DNA of 64,000 bases, from the NCBI RefSeq assembly GCF_000828575.1, contig NZ_AP011952.1, positions 1,061,501-1,125,500 of the forward strand. Reading direction: 5' to 3'. Numbering within the stretch: the first letter of the stretch is position 1; every line of letters begins with the position of its first letter. Source of the stretch: Methanothermobacter sp. CaT2. GTDB lineage: Archaea > Methanobacteriota > Methanobacteria > Methanobacteriales > Methanothermobacteraceae. Position numbers and translations under genes: made by a program. This document shows, piece after piece, positions 38,252 through 47,227 of the stretch. The notes under the pieces are model-generated. The model saw nothing but the letters and a program-made list of their open reading frames with translations, was not told the origin of the DNA and did no database searches.

Positions 38252-38276
38252 GAAAAACACCTTCTGCTAAATATAT

Positions 38277-38283
38277 TTATATC
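38277..38283 (+). promoter_or_regulatory. TATA box of nop5 in the divergent pyrD-nop5 region
   Basis: TTTATAT inside ATATATTTATATCC. Initiation about 25 bases downstream falls at the nop5 ATG (38306). No ribosome site lies before that ATG, so a leaderless mRNA is likely. Confidence 0.55.
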
Positions 38284-38305
38284 CGTCACCTATAGATGTA
38301 CCCCT

Positions 38306-39418
38306 ATGAAGTGTTATCTTACAGGTTGCATTGCAGGTCCTCTTGCCTTCAGTGAAGATCTGGAGCTCATAGATTATGAACCTTTCCCGGTTGATGAAAT
38401 CCCCGGAAGGCTTGCTGAGTCACAGATGGGTGGTGTTTCACCGGAGGAGAGGATTATGCTCGAGAGGCTCACCCCTGAATACGATGAGGTTGTGGTTGAG
38501 GCCTCCCCCTCTCCGGAGTATGCCGGGTTCAGGAACCTCAGATTTGAGGTTCCAAGCAGGGCAGGCGTCCACCTCAGGGAGAACCTTGAGGACATCCTGG
38601 CAGAAATCCTTGATATGCCCGCCGGGGACTTCATACATGACGCCCTCATGTCGGTTGCACGTGAAAGGCTGAGGGAGTCCCTCCGGGAGACAGACAGGTT
38701 CATAATACAGTCCATAAATGCCCTTGATGAACTTGATGAGGAGACCGGGAAGCTCATAGAAAGGTTGAGAGAATGGTACTCCCTCCACTTCCCTGAACTC
38801 GACGGTATTAAGAGTCATGAACAGTACGTTGAGCTCATTGCAGAGTACGGTGACCGGGACCAGATACTGAAAAATTTCAGGATGGACGTTGATGAGAGTC
38901 TTGGCTCAGATATCACCTCCGAGGACCTCCACATCCTCAGGGGCCTTGCAGAGAGTATAAGGGGTCTTCAGAGGCTGAGGGAGGAGACAGAGAGGTACAT
39001 TGACATCAAGATGGAGAAGCTTGCCCCCAACCTCAGGGCCCTTGCAGGGTCAAATGTTGGTGCGAGGCTCATTGCCCATGCCGGGGGATTGAGGGAACTT
39101 GCCATGCTACCATCCTCCACAATACAGGTCCTTGGAGCTGAGAAGGCCCTCTTCAGACACCTGAAATCCGGTGCAAAGCCACCGAAGCATGGGGTTATAT
39201 TCCAGCACCCCTCGATAAGGTCATCCCCCTGGTGGATCAGGGGAAAGGTTGCAAGGCTGCTGGCGGGTAAGATAGCCATCGCAGTTAGAAAGGACGTTTT
39301 CAGCAGAGAATTTGATCCGGGAATAGTTGAATCATTCAATGAGAGGTTTGAAGCCATTAAAAGTGATAACCCGAAGCCCCCGGCAAGGAAGAAGGGTTTC
39401 AGAAGGAAGAGGAAATGA
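38306..39418 (+). CDS. nop5: Nop5 (Nop56/58), box C/D RNP core protein
   Basis: 370 residues. Core protein of the box C/D RNA-guided 2'-O-methylation complex. The NOP domain is marked by [15 protein letters not shown] and [17 protein letters not shown], with a coiled coil around residues 100-180 and a lysine-rich end [14 protein letters not shown]. It bridges fibrillarin and L7Ae on the guide RNA. The fibrillarin gene follows 20 bases later, and the two proteins form a complex. Leaderless start likely. Confidence 0.95.
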   Translation: MKCYLTGCIAGPLAFSEDLELIDYEPFPVDEIPGRLAESQMGGVSPEERIMLERLTPEYDEVVVEASPSPEYAGFRNLRFEVPSRAGVHLRENLEDILAEILDMPAGDFIHDALMSVARERLRESLRETDRFIIQSINALDELDEETGKLIERLREWYSLHFPELDGIKSHEQYVELIAEYGDRDQILKNFRMDVDESLGSDITSEDLHILRGLAESIRGLQRLREETERYIDIKMEKLAPNLRALAGSNVGARLIAHAGGLRELAMLPSSTIQVLGAEKALFRHLKSGAKPPKHGVIFQHPSIRSSPWWIRGKVARLLAGKIAIAVRKDVFSREFDPGIVESFNERFEAIKSDNPKPPARKKGFRRKRK

Positions 39419-39437
39419 TCGTGGGCAGGTGTATGCT

Positions 39438-40103
39438 GTGAAGGAAGTTAAGGGTATTGATGGTGTCTTTATCATGAACAACTCCCTCCTCACCATTAAC
39501 CCCAACCCCGGTGTGAAGGTCTATGGTGAGAGGATCATTGAGTGGGGCGGCCGGGAGTACCGGGTCTGGGATCCCCGGCGCTCCAAGCTTGCTGCGGCCA
39601 TACTTAACGGTCTGCGGGGTTTCAGTCTGAATTCAGACTCCAGGGTTCTCTATCTGGGTGCATCGGCCGGGACAACTGCCTCACACATATCTGATATCGT
39701 CACGGATGGGAGGGTCTACTGCATCGAATTCTCTCCCAGGATGATGCGGGAACTCCTGGGTGTGTGTGAATCCAGAAAAAACATGGCCCCCCTCCTTGAG
39801 GATGCCTCAAGACCCCTCAGTTACCTCAGGATGGTTGAGGCCGCTGATCTCGTGTACTGCGATGTTGCACAGCCTGACCAGACCAGGTTATTCACTGAGA
39901 ATATGAATTGCTTCCTGAAGAGGGATGGTTATGGACTCATAATGATAAAGGCCCGGAGCATAGATGTTACAAGAAGTCCCAGAAAGATCTTCCGGGAGGA
40001 AGTAGGGAAGCTTGAGTCTTCTGGTTTCAGAATAATTGATCAGGTGGGTCTCAATCCCTACGAAAAGGATCATATGGCGGTTCTGGTTAAAAGGGATGTT
40101 TAG
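39438..40103 (+). CDS. flpA: Fibrillarin, rRNA/tRNA 2'-O-methyltransferase
   Basis: 221 residues. Methyltransferase of box C/D RNPs. S-adenosylmethionine motif [25 protein letters not shown], and catalytic-region [16 protein letters not shown] start at 39438, 19 bases after the nop5 stop, is preferred because GGTGT precedes it by six bases and because KEVKG is the usual N-terminal start. A strong hairpin with a T-rich tail lies 95 bases beyond its stop. Confidence 0.95.
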   Translation: MKEVKGIDGVFIMNNSLLTINPNPGVKVYGERIIEWGGREYRVWDPRRSKLAAAILNGLRGFSLNSDSRVLYLGASAGTTASHISDIVTDGRVYCIEFSPRMMRELLGVCESRKNMAPLLEDASRPLSYLRMVEAADLVYCDVAQPDQTRLFTENMNCFLKRDGYGLIMIKARSIDVTRSPRKIFREEVGKLESSGFRIIDQVGLNPYEKDHMAVLVKRDV

Positions 40104-40198
40104 AAGAGCATATGATTTTTTGATATATTTTTAGTAAAAAAAGGTATATATTGGATTAATTACATAATTTCAATCCCAACTGCAGGCCATAATTTCAC

Positions 40199-40228
40199 CT
40201 CCGGGTTATTGTTCACAATAACCTGGAG
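40199..40228 (+). terminator. 13-bp hairpin with TTCA loop and T-rich tail
   Basis: CTCCGGGTTATTG and CAATAACCTGGAG pair over 13 base pairs with one G-T pair, loop TTCA (40212-40215), followed by GAATTTTAATTTTTT. It lies in the 255-base gap after flpA and looks like an intrinsic terminator for the nop5-flpA transcript. On the minus strand it would be near the 3' side of coaBC, so bidirectional use is possible. The remaining gap is AT-rich and holds no gene that I can see. Confidence 0.6.
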
Positions 40229-40358
40229 TTGAATTTTAATTTTTTGCGTTAATATCATGATGTAAAGGTGAGTTTTAATAATATTTAAAGCTGAGAGGGG
40301 ATAGAACAGCCAGAACTGCGGTTAAACTGTTTCTAACCTAATAATATTTTTTCTAGTT

Positions 40359-41519
40359 CTATAATAACTGGTCCAGGCTGTCTCCAACCTTCCTTATCAC
40401 TTCATCAATTATGATGGACGCAAGTTCATCCTTTTCCATAAGGGGAAGCTCGGTTACCATGTCTGAGACAATGATGGCCCGGTTCCTGTCTGAGCCAAAA
40501 CCCCCAACGGACACGTCGTTGGCAACCACCATATCAACACCTGATTCCCTTATCTGTTTCCTTGCAGATTCCACCAGTGCCTCATCGTCCACATCATACT
40601 CTGCCTTGAATCCAACGATGAACGCTTCAGGATTAATCTCCCTTGCGATCCCTATTACCTTGGGGTTGGGTCTGAGTTCAACTGAAAACTCCTCTGAGGA
40701 TGATATCTTTCTCTCAGTGTAGACCGGCTTGAAGTCAGCCACTGCAGCCGCAGATATGAATACATCGTGATCAGCAACGAGTTCCCTGACCCTTTCGGCC
40801 ATCTCCTCTGCTGTCTCTGCCCGGAAGGATCTTAACTGTGGGGGTATCTCCACAGATACGGTGCCGGCCACAACCGTGACATCAGCGCCCTCTATGTAGG
40901 CCCTCCTTGCTATGGCGAGACCCATCTTCCCTGAACTCCTGTTTGTAATCCCTCTGACGGGGTCTATGGGTTCATAGGTCCCCCCAAGACTCACAAGGAC
41001 CCTTTTACCCTGCAGTCTCTGTCTGGAGGTCTGTCTCATTGCCTCGAGTACTATGGTGTCAATGTCCGGGAACTTGGCCTTTCCCTCATCCATGCGGGGC
41101 TCAATAAAGATAACTCCCTCTTCCTTCAGCCTCATGATATTCTCGGCTGCGGCGGCATACATGGCCTCATGCATTGAGGGCACCATGACAATTGGGGTGC
41201 CCATGCCTGATGCTGTGAGGAGGAGGGACGATATGGGGTTATCAGCCAGCCTGTATGCCAGTTTACCTATAATGTTGGCTGTTGCCGGCGCCACAAGGAT
41301 CAGGTCAGCGCCTGCGTATTTAACGTGCTCAATTTCCCCTGTAAGTTCCAGTACAGGTTTGCTTCCGGTTGCAAATTCCATTGCATAGGGGTGTATTATC
41401 CGGCAGGCGTCCTCGCTCATGAAGCACTTAACCTCGGCTCCCTGCCTCCCAAGCTCCCTTGCAAGCTTCACCGCCTCGATGGCTGCAACACTCCCTGTGA
41501 CGCACAGTATGATCTCCAT
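40359..41519 (-). CDS. coaBC: Bifunctional phosphopantothenoylcysteine decarboxylase/synthase CoaBC
   Basis: 386 residues, joining CTP-dependent synthase and FMN decarboxylase of coenzyme A synthesis. The N-terminal CoaC part has CVTGSVAAIEAVKLA, the MSEDACRI and SMHEAMYAAAAEN motif; the CoaB part has VSLGGTYEPIDPVRGITNRSSGKMG and SAAVADFKP. ATG at 41519 is chosen; a reading from 41540 overlaps the KH gene upstream and is less likely. Cytosolic. Neighbouring genes are unrelated. Confidence 0.94.
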   Translation of the reverse strand: MEIILCVTGSVAAIEAVKLARELGRQGAEVKCFMSEDACRIIHPYAMEFATGSKPVLELTGEIEHVKYAGADLILVAPATANIIGKLAYRLADNPISSLLLTASGMGTPIVMVPSMHEAMYAAAAENIMRLKEEGVIFIEPRMDEGKAKFPDIDTIVLEAMRQTSRQRLQGKRVLVSLGGTYEPIDPVRGITNRSSGKMGLAIARRAYIEGADVTVVAGTVSVEIPPQLRSFRAETAEEMAERVRELVADHDVFISAAAVADFKPVYTERKISSSEEFSVELRPNPKVIGIAREINPEAFIVGFKAEYDVDDEALVESARKQIRESGVDMVVANDVSVGGFGSDRNRAIIVSDMVTELPLMEKDELASIIIDEVIRKVGDSLDQLL

Positions 41520-41529
41520 GGAATCCCCA

Positions 41530-42027
41530 TCATGTATCATCTATAACTACAACCGTCTTCTCACCGGTCAGCATTTCTATTATATTATTGAGGGTTTCCA
41601 GTTTGCCAGGCACTCTCCTGGCATCCTCCCTCATGACCCTTATCTTGAAGCGTTCTTCCCCATCCTTCCCGAATACAATGTTGATCCCTGATATCCTTGC
41701 AGGTGCTAGAACATCCTCTGCAACTGATTTGAGGTCTGATTTCTCTCCAACAACCCGGACCTTCTTTCCTATGGCCCTTGATATTGCCTTCACAATTTTA
41801 CCGCCCTTGCCTATGAGTTTACCGACCTCACCAGCTTCTGTGATTATTATAACTATCCCGTCAAGGTCTATGGCCCTTTTAAATCCCAGTTTACCTTCTC
41901 CAATCCTGTATAGAACCTTCGCAATCTCCAGTTCAGTTTGAGTTACCTCCCCTGTTTTAAGTTTATTTTCACAGCCCTGACATAAAATTCCGCTTTTAAG
42001 ACAGACATCGCATATTGGCAATACCAT
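41530..42027 (-). CDS. KH-domain, zinc-containing NusA-like RNA-binding protein
   Basis: 165 residues. A zinc motif with CDVCLKSGILCQGC opens the protein, then a KH-like domain (GKLIGKGGKIVKAISRAIG) and a second KH-like unit (RFKIRVMREDARRVPGKL). It matches the archaeal NusA-related KH family, likely an RNA-binding factor in transcription or RNA maturation. GGAGG eight bases before the ATG at 42027 sets the start; a GTG start at 42081 is the longer form. It overlaps the coaBC upstream region slightly and likely shares its transcript. Confidence 0.85.
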   Translation of the reverse strand: MVLPICDVCLKSGILCQGCENKLKTGEVTQTELEIAKVLYRIGEGKLGFKRAIDLDGIVIIITEAGEVGKLIGKGGKIVKAISRAIGKKVRVVGEKSDLKSVAEDVLAPARISGINIVFGKDGEERFKIRVMREDARRVPGKLETLNNIIEMLTGEKTVVVIDDT

Positions 42028-42261
42028 TGCTTCTTCCTCCTTTTCTTTAGTGGTTACCGTGATTATCGTGAACAAGGTCACACTGTATAATCAAGGTTTA
42101 AAAAGCCATTAGCAGCCCTTAAACCTCTGGAGATAAAATAAAAAGAGCCCGTCTATTTATCACTGCAGCGACCCTATGGTTAATTAATTACTTTGATAAA
42201 TATAAATTTATAGTTTTGGATGGCAAAAAAATAAGAAGGGATTTGGGGGCTGGTGTGAAAA

Positions 42262-42789
42262 TCAGAGGAACCTCAGGGTCCTGACAATGAGGTCGAAGTT
42301 CCGGCTCTCGGCATCGAATTTATCTGCCGGAGCTGTGCAAAGTATCACATAGACCCTTCCATTGTTCTCTATCCATATTGCCCTCTGCTTTTTCTGTATT
42401 CCGCTGTCTGTGATGATGTAAAGGTTTTCGATTGCCTGGTAACTGCCTATGGTCGTGTTGGTCTCTGAGACTCTCCTGTAACTTGAATTTGTGAAAAGGG
42501 CTTCATAATTCGCCCTGTACATGTCGTAAAGGTTCCCCTTGAGGTCCTTTGACTGGATAACCACAGAGACCTGGGCAAGACCTGAGGAATCAACGGATGA
42601 TGGGTCTCCAACCGCTGCAACTGTGTCATTGGCAAGTGAATTCGCTGTTACCCAGTCTGATGGATACTCAAATGAAACATTATTCCCTGTAAACGTTTTT
42701 GTCTGGTTTTCAGAGCCTGCATCCTCTGATGTGCAGCCGGATACAGACACAACCAGGACCATGAAAAGGATTAACATGTACCTCTTCAT
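42262..42789 (-). CDS. Lipoprotein with PsbP-like domain
   Basis: 175 residues. The N-terminal MKRYMLILFMVLVVSVSGC is a lipoprotein signal peptide with lipobox VSGC (C19). The rest is a PsbP/DUF1795-like domain with FEYPSDW near the N terminus, GSYQAIENLYI and the ending RNFDLIVRTLRFL. Such proteins are anchored to the outside of the cytoplasmic membrane, and in M. thermautotrophicus relatives they occur in several copies. Function unknown. Neighbour upstream is another surface protein, so the two may act together. Confidence 0.8.
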   Translation of the reverse strand: MKRYMLILFMVLVVSVSGCTSEDAGSENQTKTFTGNNVSFEYPSDWVTANSLANDTVAAVGDPSSVDSSGLAQVSVVIQSKDLKGNLYDMYRANYEALFTNSSYRRVSETNTTIGSYQAIENLYIITDSGIQKKQRAIWIENNGRVYVILCTAPADKFDAESRNFDLIVRTLRFL

Positions 42790-42802
42790 ATCATTAACCT
42801 CG

Positions 42803-43417
42803 CTAGGGTGATGATGGCGGATTCTGAGTGCCGCCAGTGCCTCCTGTCCCCTGGTTATCCTGTGGCGTTGATGGTGTGGATGGCGTTGATGGCGTCTGTG
42901 GTGTGGATGGTGTCTGTGGTGTTGTGTTCTCCTGACTGAATGTTTTATTGGATGTTAAAGTTACATTCTTCACTGTGTCGTTGGAGGATGGGAAGGCGCT
43001 CTCATTCACCGTGACTGTCCCCGTGGCCGGAGTTTCTGGCTGAATATTCATGAAGTAAAGACCAAAGCCCGTGCCGAAGAGGAATGCCACCACAAGGACT
43101 ATGGCCCCTATCAGGGACAGGTTCGGCCTCTTCCTCCTTCTGGTCTCATCTGTCCTGACATACCTTTCAATGAGCTCCTCTTTCTCTTTCCTGTCCTTCT
43201 TTATTCTTGACTCCTCCACCCAGTGGTCAAGGGGCTTTTCAGGAGTCTCCTGTCCCTGAAGCCTTCTTATGTTCTCCACTGCCTCCAGGGTTTCAAGTTC
43301 ACGTGTGTACTGTTCCCTGAGTGATCTGTACTCCTTCTCTGAAATGCTTCCCTCTTCACGTTCCCTTTCAAGTTTCTTGAGCTGTCTCAGGATCATTTTC
43401 TTATCCTGACTAATCAT
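42803..43417 (-). CDS. Membrane-anchored protein with coiled coil and Thr/Pro/Ser/Gln-rich tail
   Basis: About 204 residues. The N-terminal 90 residues are a charged helix region (MILRQLKKLEREREEGSIS, KEYRSLREQYTREL), one membrane segment follows (LSLIGAIVLVVAFLFGTGFG), then an outward tail with NETFS-type glycosylation-like sites and a repeat of TPSTPQ units. ATG at 43417 is preferred over the longer GTG start at 43501 because GGAGA and GGTG lie just upstream. Topology suggests the coiled coil is inside and the tail outside. No family recognised. Confidence 0.75.
   Translation of the reverse strand: MISQDKKMILRQLKKLEREREEGSISEKEYRSLREQYTRELETLEAVENIRRLQGQETPEKPLDHWVEESRIKKDRKEKEELIERYVRTDETRRRKRPNLSLIGAIVLVVAFLFGTGFGLYFMNIQPETPATGTVTVNESAFPSSNDTVKNVTLTSNKTFSQENTTPQTPSTPQTPSTPSTPSTPQDNQGTGGTGGTQNPPSSP
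42861..42926 (-). repeat. Tandem repeats coding for a Thr-Pro-Ser-Gln tail
   Basis: Short repeats of the form TGGTGTGGATGGCGT (plus strand) give the TPQTPSTP-type residues near the C terminus of the adjacent membrane protein. The repeat is the sort that changes copy number by slippage. Confidence 0.6.
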
Positions 43418-43567
43418 CACCATCTCCTGAATTAAATCAGTGATAATAAACGGATCTATATTGTACTCACCAGTATATAAATTTACAGAGTGCCGCGCCA
43501 CACCCTTAAAATGACCCGCCCATTGCTCTTACTCACGTTTTAATCTCCTTTGAGGGATCAGAATTAA

Positions 43568-44386
43568 TCAATAATCAGTCATTTCAGGGTATGAACCCAG
43601 AATCTTGAAGAATGGGGTCCTATCAGATATACTCCTGAGTATGTCCATTACATGCGGGTCCTTCCGGTGTCCCTGGAAATCCACAAAGAATATGTACTTG
43701 CCAAGACCCCTCTTTGATGGGCGGGACTCTATCTTGGTGAGGTTGACTCCCGCATCTGCGAAGAAGCCCAGGATCTCATGGAGTCCCCCTGGTTTATCCT
43801 CTGATAGTGAGAAGACTATGGAGGTCTTATCCCTTCCTGTTGGTTCATGGTCACCCTCTGAAAGGACTATGAACCTTGTGAAGTTGGGGTCAAAGTCCTG
43901 GATGTTCTCTGCAATCACCTCGAGGCCATATATATCCGCAGCCCTTCTCGTTCCTATGGCCGCCCACTCCATCCTCCCCATTATGGTCCTTGCAGCTGCA
44001 GCCGTGCTTGGTGTTGAGTGTGTTGAGACCCCAAGTTTCTCCAGAAATCCTCTGCACTGTGCAAGGGACTGGGGATGGGAGTAGACCTCCCGGATCTCAT
44101 TCATGGCGACACCCCTGTTAACGAGGAGGTTGTGCCTTACACGGAGTATTATCTCCCCCTCTATGCAGAGATCATATTCCCAGGCAAGGAGGTCAAGGGT
44201 GACCCCCACCGGGCCCTCTATTGAGTTTTCGATAGGTACAACACCCCTTGAGGCCACTCCAGTTGCCACTGCGTCCAGCACCTCGAGTATTGAGTCGAAG
44301 GGGATGAGTTCCTCACCGACCCTCCGGGCTGCCTCCTCTGTGAATGTCCCCTCAGGGCCCAGATAGGCTATGGGAAGAGATGTCAG
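43568..44386 (-). CDS. pheA: Prephenate dehydratase PheA, probable CTG start
   Basis: 272 residues if started at CTG 44386, the usual length. It converts prephenate to phenylpyruvate. The N-terminal segment IAYLGPEGTFTEEAA is essential in the family and lies upstream of any ATG, GTG or TTG in this frame. The CTG overlaps the RNA ligase stop (CTGA) and has GGGGGT five bases before it. Other motifs are PIENSIEGPVG, the TRF catalytic motif in NFTRFIVLS, and a C-terminal ACT domain with ESRPS, the phenylalanine feedback site. Standard callers would begin at 44281, losing 35 residues. Confidence 0.88.
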   Translation of the reverse strand: MTSLPIAYLGPEGTFTEEAARRVGEELIPFDSILEVLDAVATGVASRGVVPIENSIEGPVGVTLDLLAWEYDLCIEGEIILRVRHNLLVNRGVAMNEIREVYSHPQSLAQCRGFLEKLGVSTHSTPSTAAAARTIMGRMEWAAIGTRRAADIYGLEVIAENIQDFDPNFTRFIVLSEGDHEPTGRDKTSIVFSLSEDKPGGLHEILGFFADAGVNLTKIESRPSKRGLGKYIFFVDFQGHRKDPHVMDILRSISDRTPFFKILGSYPEMTDY

Positions 44387-45528
44387 TAGAGACCCCCCTT
44401 AAGGTAGTTGTTTATCCTGTCTGTTGTTGACTGATAGAATCGCCTTATGGTTGCCCTGCCGTCACGGTAATCTGCAAGGGTGGCTGAGACCCCTAGGCGG
44501 ACAAGGTGACGTATGAATTCCTCTGCCGCCTCCCTGTCCTCAACGTCGATGACCGTGTCCTCATAGGCGGCCTCACCAGCTGATATGCTCTTTATCCTCT
44601 CAAGCATGGGGTATATTATTGCCTCCCCGAGGCGGCGTGCCCTTTCACGGGTTTCATCATCTGATTCATCGAGTTCATAGGCCTGGAAGCCCTCCCTTAT
44701 GACTCTGCTGAAGAAGAAGGGTCTTCCGAAGTCGAAGGGATAGCTGAAGGCGTATGCGAGTTCACGTGCATGGGCCTGTGATGAGGTGTACTTCAGGGGA
44801 GGCACCTCCATGCTGGGGTCCTTCATAACCACACCCTCCCTTCCAGCCATTCCCAGGGCTCTTATTATATCCGCGACCTCACTGGCGGCCTCCTCAATGG
44901 GGTAGACCCCAAAGAGGCGCACATTAGGAAGTCCATAGGAATCCAGGAGCGCCCTCCTCTCTTCAACAGGGAGGGGTCTGTTCGTGTTCTTCTCCCTCAG
45001 ATCGAATACCCTGAATCCGAGGGGTCCGACCTCAGGGTAGTCCTGTGAAACATAGGGGTTGTCCCTTCCAATCATCTCTCCACATATAACAAGGTCCGGG
45101 TGTTCCCTGAAGAATTCAGAAAGGTCAAGGAGCTCCTGGGCCTTTCGGGTGGTGAATGGGCAGACATGACCCCCCCTTGTGAGTGCAACGGTCTCTCCCG
45201 ATGATAGGCATGCTATACGGACATTGTAGCCGTTCATCTTTTCCTCTACAGCAACCCTGTCCCTGAAGTGTTCCTGGATGGTGGGTGAGAGTAGCAGTGT
45301 CCTCCTTATCTTTGGAAATCCCCTTATGACCTCAGTTTCATCTCCAAGGTAGATCACCGTCCCTGCCTCCAGGTCCCCCAGGGACTTCTTGAAGAGGAGG
45401 GCCTGCATACCCGCAGATTCAAGTAGCCTCACGCTCCCCCGGGCAAATGCAACCTTCAACCTGGAGGATGGTACCCCTGTCCTTTCCTGGATCAAATCGA
45501 AGGGGATGTCACTGTTCATTGAATTCAC
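44383..45528 (-). CDS. ATP-dependent RNA ligase, MthRnl (Rnl3) type
   Basis: 381 residues. The nucleotidyl-lysine is in EEKMNGYN (about K97), with other ligase motifs GEMIG, KDPSM and a late EGVVMKDP. A domain after the catalytic core is typical of the archaeal RNA ligase 3 group; the M. thermautotrophicus enzyme of that type is structurally known and circularises or joins RNA. GTG at 45528 gives the length that I remember for it; ATG at 45519 is the alternative. Follows a 25-base gap after the CBS array. Confidence 0.9.
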   Translation of the reverse strand: MNSMNSDIPFDLIQERTGVPSSRLKVAFARGSVRLLESAGMQALLFKKSLGDLEAGTVIYLGDETEVIRGFPKIRRTLLLSPTIQEHFRDRVAVEEKMNGYNVRIACLSSGETVALTRGGHVCPFTTRKAQELLDLSEFFREHPDLVICGEMIGRDNPYVSQDYPEVGPLGFRVFDLREKNTNRPLPVEERRALLDSYGLPNVRLFGVYPIEEAASEVADIIRALGMAGREGVVMKDPSMEVPPLKYTSSQAHARELAYAFSYPFDFGRPFFFSRVIREGFQAYELDESDDETRERARRLGEAIIYPMLERIKSISAGEAAYEDTVIDVEDREAAEEFIRHLVRLGVSATLADYRDGRATIRRFYQSTTDRINNYLKGGLY

Positions 45529-45553
45529 TTGAGACGTCTTAAAAAAAGGAGGT

Positions 45554-46372
45554 TTAGAAGACACCCTCTATCTCAACTATGAGGTCAAGGATGTCTGTCT
45601 TCGTTACTATACCCTCAACTTCCTGTTTGATTACAGGGAATCCCCCGTAGCCTGTCTCCAGCATTAGTGATGCCACTTCAGTTACCGGAGTCTCCTCCTC
45701 AATGGTCCTCACGTTCTGTTTCATTATATCCTCCACGAGGAGGTTTCTTATCCTTGAGGGTTTGTGCCTGTCCGGGACGAGCTTTCTGAAGTTTATGACG
45801 GCCCTTGTCATGTCCCTGGCTGTGAGTATTCCTGCAAGTTCGTCCTCCTCCATGACCAGCAGGCGGCCTATGCCTGCGTCGATCATTATCCTCCTTGCAT
45901 GGACGACCCTCTCTGCCGGGGACACCGTTATCATCTCTGTGCTCATGACATCGGCTGCAGTGTACTTCTCATAGGCCCTTCCCCTGCAGATGTCAAGGAG
46001 GTCTGATTTTGTGACTATACCCATGATTTCACCGTCATGGAGAACCGGAAGGCTTCCGATGTTGTTTTCGAGCATCACGCTTGCTGCGTTTCCGGCGTCC
46101 ATGTCTGGCTCTGCGGTTATGAGTTCCGGTGTCATGACCGTTGAGACATGGAAGTGGGAGGGTGCCATGTTGCCGTACCTTGAGGATCCGAGCTTGAGTG
46201 CTATGTCCTTCTCGGTAACTATACCAACAAGTTCCCTCTCATGGTCGCTGTTGGTGTTTATAACGAGGAGCCTTGAGACGTTCCTTTTATCCATGAGTCT
46301 CAGGGCGTCACATATGTTCTGATCCTTATCGATGCAGACAGGATCCTCTGACATGATGTTTTTGATTATCAT
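45554..46372 (-). CDS. CBS-domain protein, four CBS motifs (1 of 5 in cluster)
   Basis: 272 residues with no other domain. Four CBS modules, marked by repeats of the form V..IM..DP..I...., VRRLLVI, GIVTEKDI, and TPELITAEPDM..; the second half begins at about residue 140 (AADVMSTEMITV). Pairs of CBS motifs form Bateman modules that bind adenosine nucleotides or S-adenosylmethionine. ATG at 46372 is set by GGTGGA. The cluster has no obvious enzyme partner. Confidence 0.88.
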   Translation of the reverse strand: MIIKNIMSEDPVCIDKDQNICDALRLMDKRNVSRLLVINTNSDHERELVGIVTEKDIALKLGSSRYGNMAPSHFHVSTVMTPELITAEPDMDAGNAASVMLENNIGSLPVLHDGEIMGIVTKSDLLDICRGRAYEKYTAADVMSTEMITVSPAERVVHARRIMIDAGIGRLLVMEEDELAGILTARDMTRAVINFRKLVPDRHKPSRIRNLLVEDIMKQNVRTIEEETPVTEVASLMLETGYGGFPVIKQEVEGIVTKTDILDLIVEIEGVF

Positions 46373-46381
46373 ACTCTCCAC

Positions 46382-47218
46382 CTACTGGATTCCGCTTATT
46401 ATATCTGTTTTTGTTATTATACCCACCAGTTCATCGTCCTCAACCACTGGAAGGCCGCTTATACCGTTTTCAAGCATCATGGCTGCTGCGCTGGATGCAT
46501 CCACAGATGGTTCCACCTTTATCACGTCCTCAGTCATTATGTCCCCTGCTGTTAGCATCGCGATGGTACGGACCCTTTTCTTCTCCTCTGAGGTTCTGCT
46601 TATGAAGTAGACCCTCTCGACGGGTATGCCCCTCTCAGGGTCCTCGAAGGTTGCGAATGAGAGGTTCTCTGAGGTTATTATCCCCTCAACTGCGCCGTTA
46701 TCTGTTACGACCACCCTTGAGATGTTGTTCTCCTCCATGACGCCTATTACATGGGACAGTGTGTGGTTGGGTGTCACCGTTTTAACGTCCTCTGTCATGA
46801 GGTCCCTCACCTTCCATCTGCCGGCGCATCTGTCCTTGAAGAACCTGAGAAGGTCCTTCTTGGTTACTATGCCTGCAAGTTCCTCTCCATCCATTACAAG
46901 GAGGGACCCCACATTCTTCCTGAGCATGAGCTCCGCTGCATCCCGGGGGGTGTCATTAACATTCACGGTTACGGGGTTCTCTGTCATCACCCTCCTTATT
47001 GAGATCTTATCTATTGGTCTCCTCCTCCAGTCGGGGCCGTTAACCCGGAGTTTTCTGGTTATATCGGTCTCAGTCACTATGCCGACCGGTTTACCATCTG
47101 CATCAACAACCACGACCCTGCTTATCCCGTGTCTCAGCATGAGGTTCCTTGCATAGGCAACCTGCTGTGTCTCATCCATGACGATGACTTCATCTGTCAT
47201 TATGCTCCCTATATCCAC
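46382..47218 (-). CDS. CBS-domain protein, four CBS motifs (2 of 5)
   Basis: 278 residues. CBS segments at IMTDEVIVMDE, VMTENPVTVNV, LMTEDVKTVTP and IMTEDVIKVEP, each followed by GIVTETD, GIVTKKD, GIITSEN and GIITKTD. Two complete Bateman modules. GTG at 47218 is preferred since GGTGG lies upstream; a GTG at 47227 is the other choice. Ends 10 bases before the next CBS gene. Confidence 0.86.
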   Translation of the reverse strand: MDIGSIMTDEVIVMDETQQVAYARNLMLRHGISRVVVVDADGKPVGIVTETDITRKLRVNGPDWRRRPIDKISIRRVMTENPVTVNVNDTPRDAAELMLRKNVGSLLVMDGEELAGIVTKKDLLRFFKDRCAGRWKVRDLMTEDVKTVTPNHTLSHVIGVMEENNISRVVVTDNGAVEGIITSENLSFATFEDPERGIPVERVYFISRTSEEKKRVRTIAMLTAGDIMTEDVIKVEPSVDASSAAAMMLENGISGLPVVEDDELVGIITKTDIISGIQ

Positions 47219-47227
47219 TGTAACCAC

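Noticed and set aside
40167-40178. CRISPR repeat or array after flpA
   Set aside because: Only 12 bases resemble a repeat and they occur once. No spaced repeats exist here or anywhere in the window.
40359-41540. Longer coaBC beginning at 41540
   Set aside because: It would overlap the stop of the KH gene and adds seven residues not expected in the family; the ATG at 41519 begins right at the conserved MEIILCVTG.
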